A DNA stretch of 64,000 nt from Loxodes magnus (Eukaryota > Ciliophora > Karyorelictea > Loxodida > Loxodidae), in the NCBI GenBank assembly GCA_946699065.1, contig CAMPDV010000457.1, positions 124,001-188,000 of the forward strand, in the 5' to 3' direction. Below, one piece after another: positions 36,741 through 48,800 of the stretch. The notes under the pieces were generated by a model, which saw nothing but the letters and a program-made list of their open reading frames with translations, was not told the origin of the DNA and did no database searches. The translations under genes were made by a program, and so were the position numbers. The number at the start of each line of letters is the position of its first letter. Position 1 is the stretch's first letter.

Positions 36741-39700
36741 AACTATTTAACTTATTAGATAGACATAATTGTATTTCAGATAAAAGAGAATTAAAAAAGG
36801 ATTATCATCCAAATTCTTTTTATCAGATTGCTTCTAAACTAGATGCTTTTAACTTACTCTTTCAAATTAATTTTAGCATTTTGAAACTTACTATCATATC
36901 TTAGTTTCATCACTTTATAGATTACATAGTTCTAATTATTAGTTAGATATTTAGACACCTAGGAATATAAGTTAATTTGTAAATAAAAATAATTAAGATG
37001 CTATTATAACTCTTAAATATCCAAATTTTATATTACTAGTATACTCTAAAATTTTCTAGTGTAGTCTACTATATTGCAAAACAAACCTTTAATTTAATAG
37101 AGTTAAAGCATTAATTTCTAATTTTAATTTCACTCTGGTATAATTTTTATAAGCAATAGATTAATTTAGATCTATGATATTAAGTTTATTATCGTTTACA
37201 TAGATAGGCTTCTTTAAATTTTATTATTTTATTTTGCATAGGTTATTTTATTTTTGCTCACATTTCTAAATTATTTAAATAAACTTGGTATAAGCTTCTT
37301 ATCTTTTGAAGTTATTAGATAAACTTAATTTAGATTATTTTTATTTCTAGCATGTTTAAATTAGATTGTTAGACTCTTCTTATATATATAGGATTTTAAT
37401 TAGCAAAATTGTTAGTGAATCTAGATTTTTTAGGATTTTATTTTCCTACTTATAAAAGCTTTAAAAAGTATAATAATTATATTAATAATATAGCCTAAAT
37501 ATCTTTAAGTTTAGTTATTTTCCACTAGTTAAATAAAATATAAATAAAAGCTATTTTATCTACCTACTTTTTCTCCTTTTATACTTACTTGCTTATTTAT
37601 CATTTTATAATTTATAATTATCTAGTGATTTCAAATTCTATTTAAATGCTTCAGTTTCCTTCTATCCTAATTAGAAACTACTTTCTTTAAATTATTACAT
37701 GACTGAAGCTAAATAATTGTGTTTTATTTACTTATAAAATAGAATTTTTACAATCCCATTAAAGTCTTAGTTAAATGAAATAGCTAATTTATTAGAATAC
37801 TGAATCTGAACATTAAGAGTAAAGTTTACTAATTTATCTCTATTGCTTTTAACTATATTCTAACTTTATATATTAAAAGGATTTTTATCTTCGAATTTTG
37901 TCTTACCTCAGTAATCTATCTATTATAGAAAATGTATGCATGTAACTCCTTTTTATCTTTTGTAGTTTTACTTAGATTATTATATTTAATCTTTCACTTA
38001 TAAAAGTTAAGTGAAAATAACTAAATTATTTACTTTTTTTTAACTTCAAATACTTTTTTAATGGAAAATTAATTTTAACCCTACGACTGTATATTTTATA
38101 TAATTGTAAGCTTAACTCCAGAATTTTGTACTAATATAAACTATTTTAGTTAAAGGATTGAATGATAAAATTTAGACTTTTGGTACTTCTTTTATGAAGC
38201 TTTTTATTTTTTATAGTATGCAATTTTTTTATTTATAAAATTTCTATTTAATTAGTTAAAAGTCCCTAGTTATTATATTTGCATTATTCAATCTAAATAC
38301 TGTTCCCCCTTAGCTAAATACTTTGTATTGCTATGCTTTATTATTTAAAGCTTATTAAATGAAATTCTTTCATTTCTTGTATTTTGTACCTATCAATTTA
38401 GATGGATGATAATAAGCTTTATTCTACAGTTAATATTCCTAATTAGATAAAGCATGAAAATCTTTTAAAACTCTAGACTGTGAAATTTTGAGCTTGCTAT
38501 GATGTAAATTTGTAATATAATTCTGAGTATAATAATTAGACTCCTGCAATGTTTAGCATTATTTAAAAATATTTAAATTTGTAGATGCTTCTCTATAGCA
38601 AAATTTTATAGTTGTGAGTATAAAGATTTAATCATGTCATTTTAATATCATCATTCTTAGATTTAAATTAAATCCTATAATCATATTAACATTTTTTATA
38701 GCTGCCTACTAAATTACCTCTTTTTCTTCTACTTTTTTCCTTTATCTATAATAATTTCCAATCTCTCCTTTCCTAAGTAGTCTCAGTAATCTATGAACCT
38801 ACAAAGTTTTACGTAAATTGTATATTCAAAGATTTATATTTCAACTAACACTTAAAATTTGAATAGAAATAACCAAATTATTTTTTTGATCTTTCCAAAG
38901 AGAACGACTAAAAGAATATTAATCTTAAGCGCTTTTAAATAAACTATTAAATAAAGAAGGTATCCACCATTAGTTGCTAGCTATTATAAACGCTATCTTA
39001 TTAGATATTAACCGCTCTAAGCTTCTAACCTGATTGATGTATTGTAATCCTTAGATCCAAACAATCTTTTTAAATTATTTTGGTTTAGTTTTTAAAGCTT
39101 CATTCTTTAATTTATCTAATCTTTGTTGTTAAACATTTACCTTCTCTAGTCCAATAAGCTTCTATCTTATAGAGCTAATTTAATTTCTTATTACAAAATT
39201 ATCATTTTTTATTATTTTCCAACAAGGTTTCTAAAAAGGGTTAAAAGATCTTAAGAAAGTATAATAAAAAAATAATATAATAGTAGACTAACTTAAAATA
39301 ACTAAAGTCTCTAGTGTTAGATTCTTTAAGCATGCTTATTTAACTAATTGAAAGTAAAGGAAATAGAGAAAGTCTTTGAGAGAAAGTAATTAGGAGTAGC
39401 TTAAAGCTTAACTATATAATTTCCTTAGTTTGAATGTTTCATAAACTATGCTAAAACATGTTAGCCATAGGATTTTTCTTTCTCTTCATAAATAATTTTA
39501 CTCTATAATAATCAGTTCGTTTAACAAACCCATCATATATACCATTTAAATACAACTTGATGGTTATGATAAGATGTAATAGCTTATCTATATGCTCTTT
39601 TATATATTTCATTATGTTTTAACTAAATTTTATATAGTTTAGATATTAAATTATAGAGGTTCCTACATTCTATTAATCACTAAATTCAAATAATTCCAAT

Positions 39701-40997
39701 TATAATGAGCAGCTAGCGATAATTTTTAATGCAGCTAATTTTAGTCAGGTTTAATGTAGAGAAGATTAGCTTTACATATGTAAATATATTTCTATATACT
39801 AGCAGAACCTTATAGGTTATATGCTTCTTAATAATAAATAACTAGGTCTTAGTAATTCTGTTAGTGGAATGTAGGAAGAGTTATTGCTTCTTTTTATTTT
39901 TATTACATCATTTCCAATCACTCTTTATCTAGATTACTTCAATCCAAATCATATTATATTCTGTCCTATCTTTTTTCATCTCCGAGCAAAGACTTTAAAA
40001 AAGCTTAGATTTTTTCTAGCTTAAAAATAATTACTAACTACGCCTTTTAATTTCTAACGAAAACAAATGATATATAAAGAAAAGTGTTAGATTAATGTCT
40101 AAATATTATCCCTACTAAACCTATATCTGTAGAGTTTATTCTATAAGAGTATCTATTATCTAATATATCATAATCTTTATTTAACTTCCTTTATTAGACT
40201 AACTATATTCCTTATTTACTTCTAGCTTTATTTTCTTTTCTTTAGATTCAAGCTGTTTTTAGTGAATGTTCAAGTCTATATTACTAGCATAAAAAGCTTT
40301 TGATTATTAACGAGAAACTATTTATTTTAATTAAGTAAGCTATAGCAAAATAAAGCTTAGATATGCTTCTTTTAGTTTTAGTTAAAGCTTTAGACTATAA
40401 ACTAAAGGATAAGCTGGAGTTCATTGGTAAATCTAATTAAGAGCCTTTTTTATAGTTAGAGCTTAATAGAAAAACTTGTAAATAATACTCTCAAAATGCT
40501 TTGGAAATGAATTAAAGTAAAGAATAAATAGAAACCCTAGAAGTTAATTTAGCATGTCTAGACGTAGCATTCCTAAGTATATTCTATAAGTTACTGATCT
40601 ATTAAACTTAGGAAATATAGTGTATAATAGCTAAGATCATTAGTTATATAATCCTATGTTACAGATAGCGAAAAGATCTAAGAACATAAATTCAACTTTA
40701 TAGCTCATCTTAATAATACCTCTTGCTACAGATATAAGCGCTTTATCTTTAAGTGCTTAATTAATATTACTTTCTTAATGAATAAGTCAGACATTTGTCA
40801 CTATAAAATTAGCTTTAATGCTTTTCAAAGTCTATAAATAAATAAGCTTTAGTGAGAGTTTTTTCTATTTCTGAAATAAATAAAATCTTAGAATGACTAA
40901 AGAGAAAGTAGTTAATAAGCAAATATGCTTACTAAAATGCTTAGACTATCTAAGACTTACCTTATATCTAGAAACACTTCTCAATTACCTAGTAATA
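36741..40997. other. Long gap with one dispersed repeat
   Basis: No supported gene. The third member of the dispersed repeat family is at 39890-40640. The rest is AT-rich without recognisable paralogues. Confidence 0.35.
39890..40640 (+). repeat. Dispersed repeat, copy 3
   Basis: Matches copy 2 block by block in the same orientation: TTACTTCAATCCAAATCATATTAT, CTAATATATCATAATC, ATTTAACTTCC, CTTTTAGTTTTAGTTAAAGC, GGATAAGCTGG, then GTTAATTTAGCATGTCTAGA and CCTAAGTATATT. The limits are where the matches fade. Confidence 0.5.
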
Positions 40998-41498
40998 TCA
41001 GTCTTTTTGCTTCTAAAAGCCACTTTTTTCTTCTTTAGTAGGAATTATTAATAGGCACTAGATTCTTAATTATCGCTTTGTATAGACTTAAAAAATAAAG
41101 CTGTTAAATAAAAAATAAGCTTTAAGTATATAGCTAACTAGCTTTAGAAACTATATAGAAAAAAGAAAGAAAATATAGGTTTAGAGACTTGGATAAACAA
41201 GCTTAGTATTATTTGGAGTAAGCATTTAGATAAGGCGAATTATCTAAATAAAAAGAAAATTTAAAGCTTCTATTTAATTTCTAGCTATAATAGAATTAAC
41301 TTCAGAAGTATCAAATAACCACACTAAAAGGATTAATGAGATGATTAAGGCTTTAAGTACTCCAATTAACTTAATATGCATTATGGTTTCCATTCTAAGA
41401 TTAGAAATTTGATCTAAAAGGAAAAGGATAAAAATTATAAAAGTAAGCCAAAAATTAAAATCTTTAAGATTGATATTCCTCATGAACTTAAGGACCAT
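40998..41498 (-). CDS. Possible small multipass membrane protein
   Basis: Not recognised. One minus-strand frame from ATG 41498 to TGA 40998-41000 has no internal TGA in 166 codons, against an expectation of about three. It has four hydrophobic segments: WLTFIIFILFLLDQ, GVLKALIISLILLVWLF, NFLFIQIIRLIQML and YIFFLFSIQFLKLVSYIL. The tail is basic and polar (TKEEKSGFQKQKD). The spaced Arg/Lys near the third segment loosely recall ion-transport proteins, but no pore or sensor motif is clear. Coding-like sequence continues upstream (FEERYINHLINLYG), so the true start may lie beyond 41498. It could also be a fragment of a larger membrane protein. Confidence 0.4.
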
Positions 41499-42518
41499 CC
41501 TAATCTGTTAATAAGAACCATATAAGTTAATTAAGTGATTAATATATCTTTCCTCAAATATTATAATACTAATACTTTAGAAAGTATGTAGTTACATTCC
41601 TTTAAAGTATTCTTTTCTAAATGTGATAATCCGAAATTTATACTTGGTTAAAGTCATAATCATAGGAGCTTAAATTTTTAATATACTGATTTATAATACT
41701 ATAAGGATGATTTTATGAAATAGAAAAAGAATATGAGTCTTTTTACACTCCTTTGTAAACTATTTATCTAGAAACTAAATTAGATCTTATAAAGATTATA
41801 ATATACTAAATGAATTACTTAACTTTCTAGTTTAAAATGATTAAGAAATTAATTCTCCTAACTTTAATTAAATCTAGATTACTATTATATCAGACTAATT
41901 ACGAGTCGGCTTTAGTTAATATTATTTATTTGGAGTTAAAAGAAAAGTTTGCATGATTACCTTTAACCTAACTAAGATTAAATGCTTTACTATAGTAGTT
42001 GATATACTAATCCTTGCTATTTCTTCCTTATAGTATAGATAGCTTTAGTATAATAAAGCATTTGCTTAGTTCTTCAAGTCATTTTAATTTCTCTATGTGT
42101 CTAGTTTTAAAAGCTTCGAATTAAAAAATCGCTTTAGATTATTTTTTTAATTAAATAAGTTAGCAGGAACGCTTAGCAAAAGATAACTAATTACCATCAA
42201 CTTTTCCAATCTCTTTTTAGGAATTTTTCAATCCTTTTATTTTTAAAACCTTCCGTCGCAAATTCATTAAGCGTTGCTGCTTATTTAATTGAACTCAGCA
42301 TATTTGCTCTATTTGGATATGATACAATCCTCTGATGCTCTATTATTTTACTCTTAAAAGTAAATAATCTAATTTATCTAGCCCTTAGTTTCTATTCTAT
42401 TGATAGCTATTAAACAATTGAATGCTTTTTTCTTAATAAGATAGAGGTAGAAAGGATAATAAAAATAATTGATAGTAGATTAGTTTTGTTTATATAATTA
42501 AATCTTAAGTTAAAAGTC
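41499..42518. other. Gap downstream of RBR-C
   Basis: The first hundred bases may extend the membrane ORF to its left. The remainder has no supported feature. Confidence 0.3.
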
Positions 42519-45350
42519 TCACTTCTTCTGGCAGTCATTAGCATGCTTTAACTCTAGACAAAAGTTACAGTATAGTATTAAGTCTTCTTCGCATAGAGGA
42601 TAGCCTGGTATATCAGGAATACCTTATTTTACGCCACATTTCCTACACAATAAATTTTAATTCCCTTGATTTTATTGTTAATATAACCCATTAGCTGGCT
42701 ATTAATATTAAAAATCATTTACTGGATTGTGTGGCTAAATGTTGGCACCTTATGGCTATTATTAAGGATTATAAGCTTAGTTTTAATACTACTATTTAAA
42801 TTTATCTCTCTCTTAAGTTATGAACTAGAATGCTTATTTATTTATTAAGTTAATGAGTATTTCGTCTGAAATAGGGGTTCTACAAAGTTAACAGCTTAGA
42901 TCTTGCTCAGTTATTTAGTCTTAATTGTACTTTGTTTGCAAAAAGTTATTCAAGCACTCTTTACAGTATTTGTGATTACAATTAAGAGTTATGAAGTCCT
43001 TTTTGCTTTGATTGCACATAGTACACATTTATTAGTTCGGTTGCTAGATTTTTAAGTCTGGCACTTAAATGCCTAAAAAATTCTGCAATTACTTTAGTAA
43101 ATATTATTACTCTTCATTCATCTTTTATCCACATTTGCATTGCATATTATTAGGTATTATATATTAAATTGAGCAAAATACACAGATAAACTACATTTAG
43201 CAGGCTTGTAAGCACTTCTTATCAAACCACTGATCTCTAAAAGACTTGCATACATTGCAAGCCTAATTAGCACTGCTATATATCATGAATTTATTTCTCA
43301 GCATAGCAAAGACGTTATACTCTTTTAACTATTGTTAGTTATCTATGCACATCTAAATATCTCTATAAGTCAATGTTTTAAAGCAGTTCTAGTCATAACA
43401 TTTTATCTAATATCCCTTTTCATTTTGATTGACTATTATGAAATTATTTGTTTCTCTTTTTATTTATTCTAATAAATGCTTCTTACAGTACTGATGCTAA
43501 CATTAATCTAGTCTTATGAAATAATCTCTTTCTATACAACCCTTTATTAAACAAGGATCAATTGGTTTATACTCTAGTTATGCTTATTTATTTTATAGTA
43601 TTAAAACCTTTTAGTCCGTCACTTTTATATCTTCCATTAATTTTTTATTTTAGTTATCTAAAATTTATTTTTCTCGATTAAGTTTTTCTAATTAGCTTTG
43701 AAGTTATTTTATTTATTCATTCCTTTACTACAATTCTTGCTCTCTCTATCCAATTTAATTATTCATTCCCTATAATTAATTTTTATAATTTTATTGTTCT
43801 TATTATAATAATAATACTTATTACTGAGAAGTTTAGTTATCCATCTTTTAGTTTTTATAAGAGTTAATTATTTACTATAATTCTTATTTTTCGGTCTCTA
43901 TTTAATGCAAGTTATTGTAAATGGTCTCATTCTCTTTTGTGAGTTACTCTAAGTATTTTTATCTTTTTATTTCATTTTTTTGTATTTCACTTCTTTAATC
44001 TTCAGTTAATTTTTCTAAGTTTTTTATTCTTTGCGTTTGTTTACTATTTTAATTTTATAGTTCGTTATTCACATCTTCTCACTTCTAAGTTAATTTTTGA
44101 TATTTCGGCTGATAACAATTTTTCTAGAATGCCTACAATTATAAGTTTTAAATAAAGAAGTCTATTTTATTTTATACTTCGCTTTACGACTGAGATTAGC
44201 TTTTTAATAGATCAGGTTGATAGAACCTTTATAACTAAGTCAATAAGTTTTGCAGCTACTGATGAATTTAATACAAAGCTTCTATTTCTTGATTTTCTGT
44301 AGCTATTTGTTTTTCTAGTTTCTTAATTTCTTCTATATTTTTGTCTATATTATTATAATACTCCTCTTTTTATTTCATATCTTAGACTTTTATTTAATAT
44401 TCCTAATAACTCTATTCTATTTATTCTATTTCTTTATCTTTTTATTGTAACTACTTCTCCTTTTTCGCGATCTCTTCTACCATTTCATCGTAAATCTTAC
44501 TATCGTCTCCCTAAAATTGTAGCTTTCTATTCAATTAATCTTTTATGGTGGTTAGCTTCCTAATTTCTTCTATTTATTTCTATTTTTATTACTCGATTTC
44601 TTAAATTTTAAAGTTATTTTATTTAATCTAATTTCCATTTTATTAGATGATACTCTCGTATTGCTATATTTTTAGTTACATTTCTTAATTTTTGCTATTT
44701 AGACCTTAAGCAAACTATTATACTTATTCTTTTTCGTTTAGGGTCAAGTTTAGTCGTTACTAAACGGCTTATTCTTCATTATTCTTAGCCTATATAACTC
44801 CTTTTAAATTTTAATTTTCCTCTAATACTTTTTAAAACTGAGTTTATAGTTGTTAATATTCTTATGTCTATTATTTTTTATCATTTTAATATTGACTTAA
44901 AAGCTACTATCAATTAATCTCCATTTCTTTGATTTTTTATTCCTTTTGTGCATTTTCTCTCTAAGCTTTATTAAGTTAATCATCTTTTTGCTTTGTCTAG
45001 GAAGCTTTTAGCATCTCAATTTGACCTTTCTCTGATAATGATTGATTTTAGTATTCGTTTTAATTTTAGAGCTCTTTAATTTTTTTTAACTGTTCCTAAT
45101 ATTCATTAAACAACCTTTCTCCAAGCTCTAAAACTTTTTTTTCATCAATCTTATTTCCTACTTATTGCTACTACTCTTATGGGTTTTCGAAGCATTAACT
45201 TAATTTATCTCACAAATTTTATTTAATGCTATCTAGTCTTTATTACAGATCTTAATTCTTTATTATTAGAGATTATACTTCATTTTAAGTTTTTATTTAC
45301 TCTAATTTTTTGCTTGGCTTTACCCTACTAGAATTTGCTTTGTTTCCCAT
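42519..45350 (-). CDS. RBR-C: intact coiled-coil, RBR-type zinc-finger protein
   Basis: Probable E3-ubiquitin-ligase-type protein of 943 residues. It is the best-preserved member of the family, in one unbroken frame from ATG 45350 to TGA 42519-42521. It begins MGNKANSSR, a possible N-myristoylation site. A Gln/Glu/Lys coiled coil runs from about 20 to 595. An RBR-like RING1 starts at Cys600 (CLIKGC, CQHQYCKKH, KCYDQNC). The IBR-like block has CNVCKSF, KKC, FICVFC and CKCGQKM. A second RING starts at Cys776 (CTMCNQSKKDF, NCNHKYCKEC, CQLC). A Gln/Pro-rich linker and a ribbon-like end at 902 (CRKCG, LCEEDL, YCNFC, NDCQKK) finish it. TGA is Trp at residue 47, conserved in RBR-A. Where RBR-A has CKSW the match here is CKSF. 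Catalytic activity is inferred from family logic only. Confidence 0.85.
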
Positions 45351-45897
45351 TTTATTTAAATTATAAATGAATTTAATACTAAGGTATATAAAGGCATTTA
45401 TTAGATTCGAGGTCTTATTTATGGCCGTTTTCTTTAAAGTGGACTTTTATATCAGAATTTTATTTTCTTACTTGTTTACGTTACTTTTCCCTCTACTATG
45501 AATAAACGAATTGGCTTGCTTTTTTAACTAAATTCCCTTTTAATTTGAGTTCTTGATTTTTACTTTGAGGTATGAACTCCTACCTATGTGATTTAGCCTT
45601 TAACTTTTTTCGAAAAGGCTTTATTAGATTTATATGAAATTTAATAATGAAGTCTTACCCCATTTAAAGTCTAAAAGTGAACTGATAATTGCTTTGTTTA
45701 TTTATTCATGGACAATAAGGTTTTATAGATTCATGCTTTTGGGGTTTTACCTAGTATATAGTAGTTTCCGAGATTTTAGCCCTATAAAGTCAAAAATTCT
45801 TCGCTTTTTTAATTCACATAACTTAGTAAAGCTTTTTAAAGTCTTTTTTAAAGCTCTATTCACTTTGCTCTTTATCTGTTTCAATGTCTAAATTCAT
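45280..45897 (-). CDS. Possible 205-residue ORF just upstream of RBR-C
   Basis: Not recognised. ATG 45897 (MNLDIETDKEQSEQS) opens a basic, polar frame ending at TGA 45280-45282, inside the RBR-C N-terminus in another frame. The last 115 codons contain no TGA. An 81-base part (45397-45477) is conserved upstream of RBR-A, with mainly synonymous or conservative changes, which supports real coding. In RBR-A the same block is in frame with the RBR protein; here it is off by one. It may be an upstream exon of the RBR gene joined by a short intron, or a separate small gene. The 71-base overlap makes an independent protein ending at 45280 less likely. Confidence 0.4.
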
Positions 45898-47834
45898 AGT
45901 TCCTTTTAGATTTCTAGAGAGAGTAGTTAATAAGCTATTAGAGCAGAAAGGCTAAAAAATGAGCATATACTTATATAGAAAGAGAGTGAGCATTAGTATC
46001 TTCCTCTTAGGATTTTGATACCTTAAGCTTTTATACTTTAAAGCTACTCCTTAAATTTAGCCTATTCTGCTCTATTCTTCACTTCAGTGAATAATTGAGA
46101 GGCTTAACATCTATCAATCCCTTTTATTTCTATTAAGTCAGATTTTGGCTTTCTGGATTTTAATCCTTATACTTTAATAAGCGAATTCAAAGCTTTGCTT
46201 ATATATAAAATCTTAGGGTTTTGATAATAGTAAGTCAATATAAGATTGGTGGGCATTAAGATGCATATAGAGTATGCATAATTCGAAGCCTCTTTAAAGG
46301 AAAATTGATTCTAAGATTTATCTTCTGAACCTTTTCAGTGCTAAAGCTAGCTAGTTTCTTTATCTCTATTTAGTCTAAAGAAAGGAAATTTAATAGCTCT
46401 AAGATAGTTTATTCTGGTTTTCTTTACATATAAGCAAGAGTAAGCAAGTAGAGTACTGAAAGTTAATGGGTAAACTAGTAACAATAAGAAATATAAAAAA
46501 TGATGCGATGGAATAGATAAGCTTTGCATTTATTAGTAGGTAGATATAATAAATCTATATCAAATTGGGCTTTAAACTTACTAAAGACAAGTAATAAGCC
46601 CATAATGATACATCAGCCTTATATATTAGAAGTAACCAATGAAACGTGAGAAATATCATCTGAGAGTTTCTCAAAAAAAAGTTAGAAAATGGATGTGAAA
46701 TATCTAGTATTCAGTCTATAATTGGAAAACCAAATAAAGGAAGAGCCATAATAGACAGATTGCAAATCAACTTACTACAATATAAATAAGACTTCTCAAC
46801 TAAGTAGGCTATAATAAATATACTCCGATAACTAAATAGATCAATGCTTGTTTATTATCTCAAAGTAAATCTATATCTCTAAATATAACAGTTTATAGTA
46901 AAAGCTAAGAAGCTTATTTTCCAAATTCTTAAACTAAATCTCTGAAGAAGTTAGATAGAAAGTAGTTATATTAGCTTAATATTAAGCTTTTAAAATAATA
47001 GATTTAAGCAGATAAAAGCAGATTGAAGGTTTAAAAAATAAAATAAATACAAAATGTATAAATAATTAAAGAAGAGTCTCAAAAGAAAAGAGTATAGAAG
47101 GTATAGTAATAGAGCTTTATGGAAAGGGTTAATGCTATAACTGTTATTAAATTTCTTTAGAAGCTTTCTTTATCTTTTAACTAAACTTGAGGAAAACATT
47201 GACGTTGATAATGCAAATTGTAAAATAAAAGAATAACTAATTAAAAGCTTGAGGGGTATAAAAATAGGCAAAATTTTTTTTAAGCCTTAAAATTATTTTT
47301 GCTTCCATTACTGAAAAAAATGCCCTTAGATCCTTAGTCCTATAAATTAATTAAGCTTAAGCTATAAAAAAATAAAATAATATAGAAATAATTTATTGAC
47401 TAGAAGAGCGAAAAGGAATAAATGAATCCTTCAGGTAAATTTTTTCATAGCAATTATAAATTTGAATATTATTGTATAGAGTTGTTTAATTTTAAAAGAT
47501 AAGAATTTAAGTTAAGCACGTAGATTAATAATCTATCTACATTACAATTACCAAGATATCTAGCTTAATCAAATCTTCACATAATAAATCTAAAATTAGC
47601 TCTCTTGTTTTCTTCTTAATCAAAACTTGCAGAGCTTCATTTACTTATAAATTTTCATAATTTCTTGCGCTAGGCTATGTCTATTTAAAGAGGTTAAAAC
47701 TAGTTCTAAAGCAAGAATGGTTTGATTATTATATAAGCAATGAAAAATACAAAATTTAAAGAAATACTGATTGCTTATTTAAGTTTTATTAAAGCTTTCT
47801 TAGTAAAAAATTAAATTAAAGAAAAAAATTTGAG
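45898..47834. other. Gap without a confident gene
   Basis: A minus- or plus-strand protein-like reading around 46560-46800 was examined but no frame is favoured. No repeat or RNA gene was recognised. Confidence 0.3.
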
Positions 47835-48800
47835 TCATTTATGTTCACTTAAGTCAATAATTGATTTTTTTAGCTTTATGTATTATACAGCTTTCAATTT
47901 GTTCAATCTTACAAAGTCTTTTTTCTAAATTATATCTTTAGATTCTCTGTCTAGTCTTTATATCTTTTTATCCTAAAATTTGTTCCAAATTTGGATTTTC
48001 TGTCCTTTGTTTTTTAGATAAGGAAAGAATTTTTGATCCTTCTAATGATTAGATTAGTTCCTAGCAGTTTTTCACTAAATATAGTTAAGAGATTTTCCTA
48101 ACTTAAGAGGTTTGGGTAATTACTTTTCCTCTTTACTTTTGTTTATTTGACTTTCTTCCGTTTAGAAGTAGACATAAGGATAAGGATTTTAAAACTTCTC
48201 TTTTATTCTTCTTGTTTCAATCTAGAAACTTTTATTTAGCCCGCAATTATTCTCTTTGCGTTTAGTGTTCTAAGCTTCATTGGATTATTTCTATTTGCTT
48301 TAAACCTAATAAGAATAATTTTAAGCACTGTCTTTCTTTCTTTACTCTATTTTCTGCAAAGCAACACCTCTCGCTAATTCACTTAACTAAGACTACTTAA
48401 TTTATTCTCTCAGAGTTGCTCTTTAATGTGTAAAAAGTTCCCTAGGTCTCTACTTTACAACTTTTACTTCTTTTTGAACTTTTTCTATCTAATAAAAATA
48501 CTAAGAAAGCTATTCGCTATTATTAACCTTATCAAAAACCTAGTTCAAATCCTTTTATACTTCCTCTAATATTGGAGACTTTCATTTTTCAGCCAGCAAT
48601 TATTCCTCTATCTGCAATCAAGAGTTCTTGACAATAAAGCTTCTATTATTAATCATACTAGCTCTCACGGTATTTCCATTCAAAGAGACTCTTTTCTTTC
48701 TCCTCTTGGTATCATCTACACTAAATCACTTTAATTTCTACATTTTATTTTCTTTAAATAATATTTATGTTTTATCAGTCATTAGCTTATCTAACTTCAT
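47835..48800 (-). CDS. Basic Gln-rich protein of 321 residues, family unknown
   Basis: Not recognised, but well supported as a gene. One frame runs from ATG 48800 (MKLDKLMTDKTQILFKENK) to TGA 47835-47837 with no indel. The protein is hydrophilic and rich in Lys, Arg, Gln and Glu, with long helical, coiled-coil-like stretches (for example VFDKVNNSEQLSQYFYQIEK near 95-115, ELARGVALQKIEQRKKD near 155). A Pro/Lys segment (EEKQLPKPLKLGKSLNY) lies near 235-250. There is no signal peptide, membrane segment or Cys cluster. Four TGA codons encode Trp, and the last 75 or so codons have none, as expected if TGA is the only stop. A cytoskeletal or basal-body role would suit the composition but is only a guess. 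Confidence 0.65.

Noticed and set aside
45634-45891. 85-codon hydrophobic plus-strand open frame
   Set aside because: The opposite strand reads a more convincing polar protein (MNLDIETDKE...) whose 3' part is conserved upstream of RBR-A.
46560-46800. Transposase-like helix-turn-helix (REKYHLRVSQKKVRKW)
   Set aside because: No catalytic motif, no terminal repeats, and competing frames look equally plausible.
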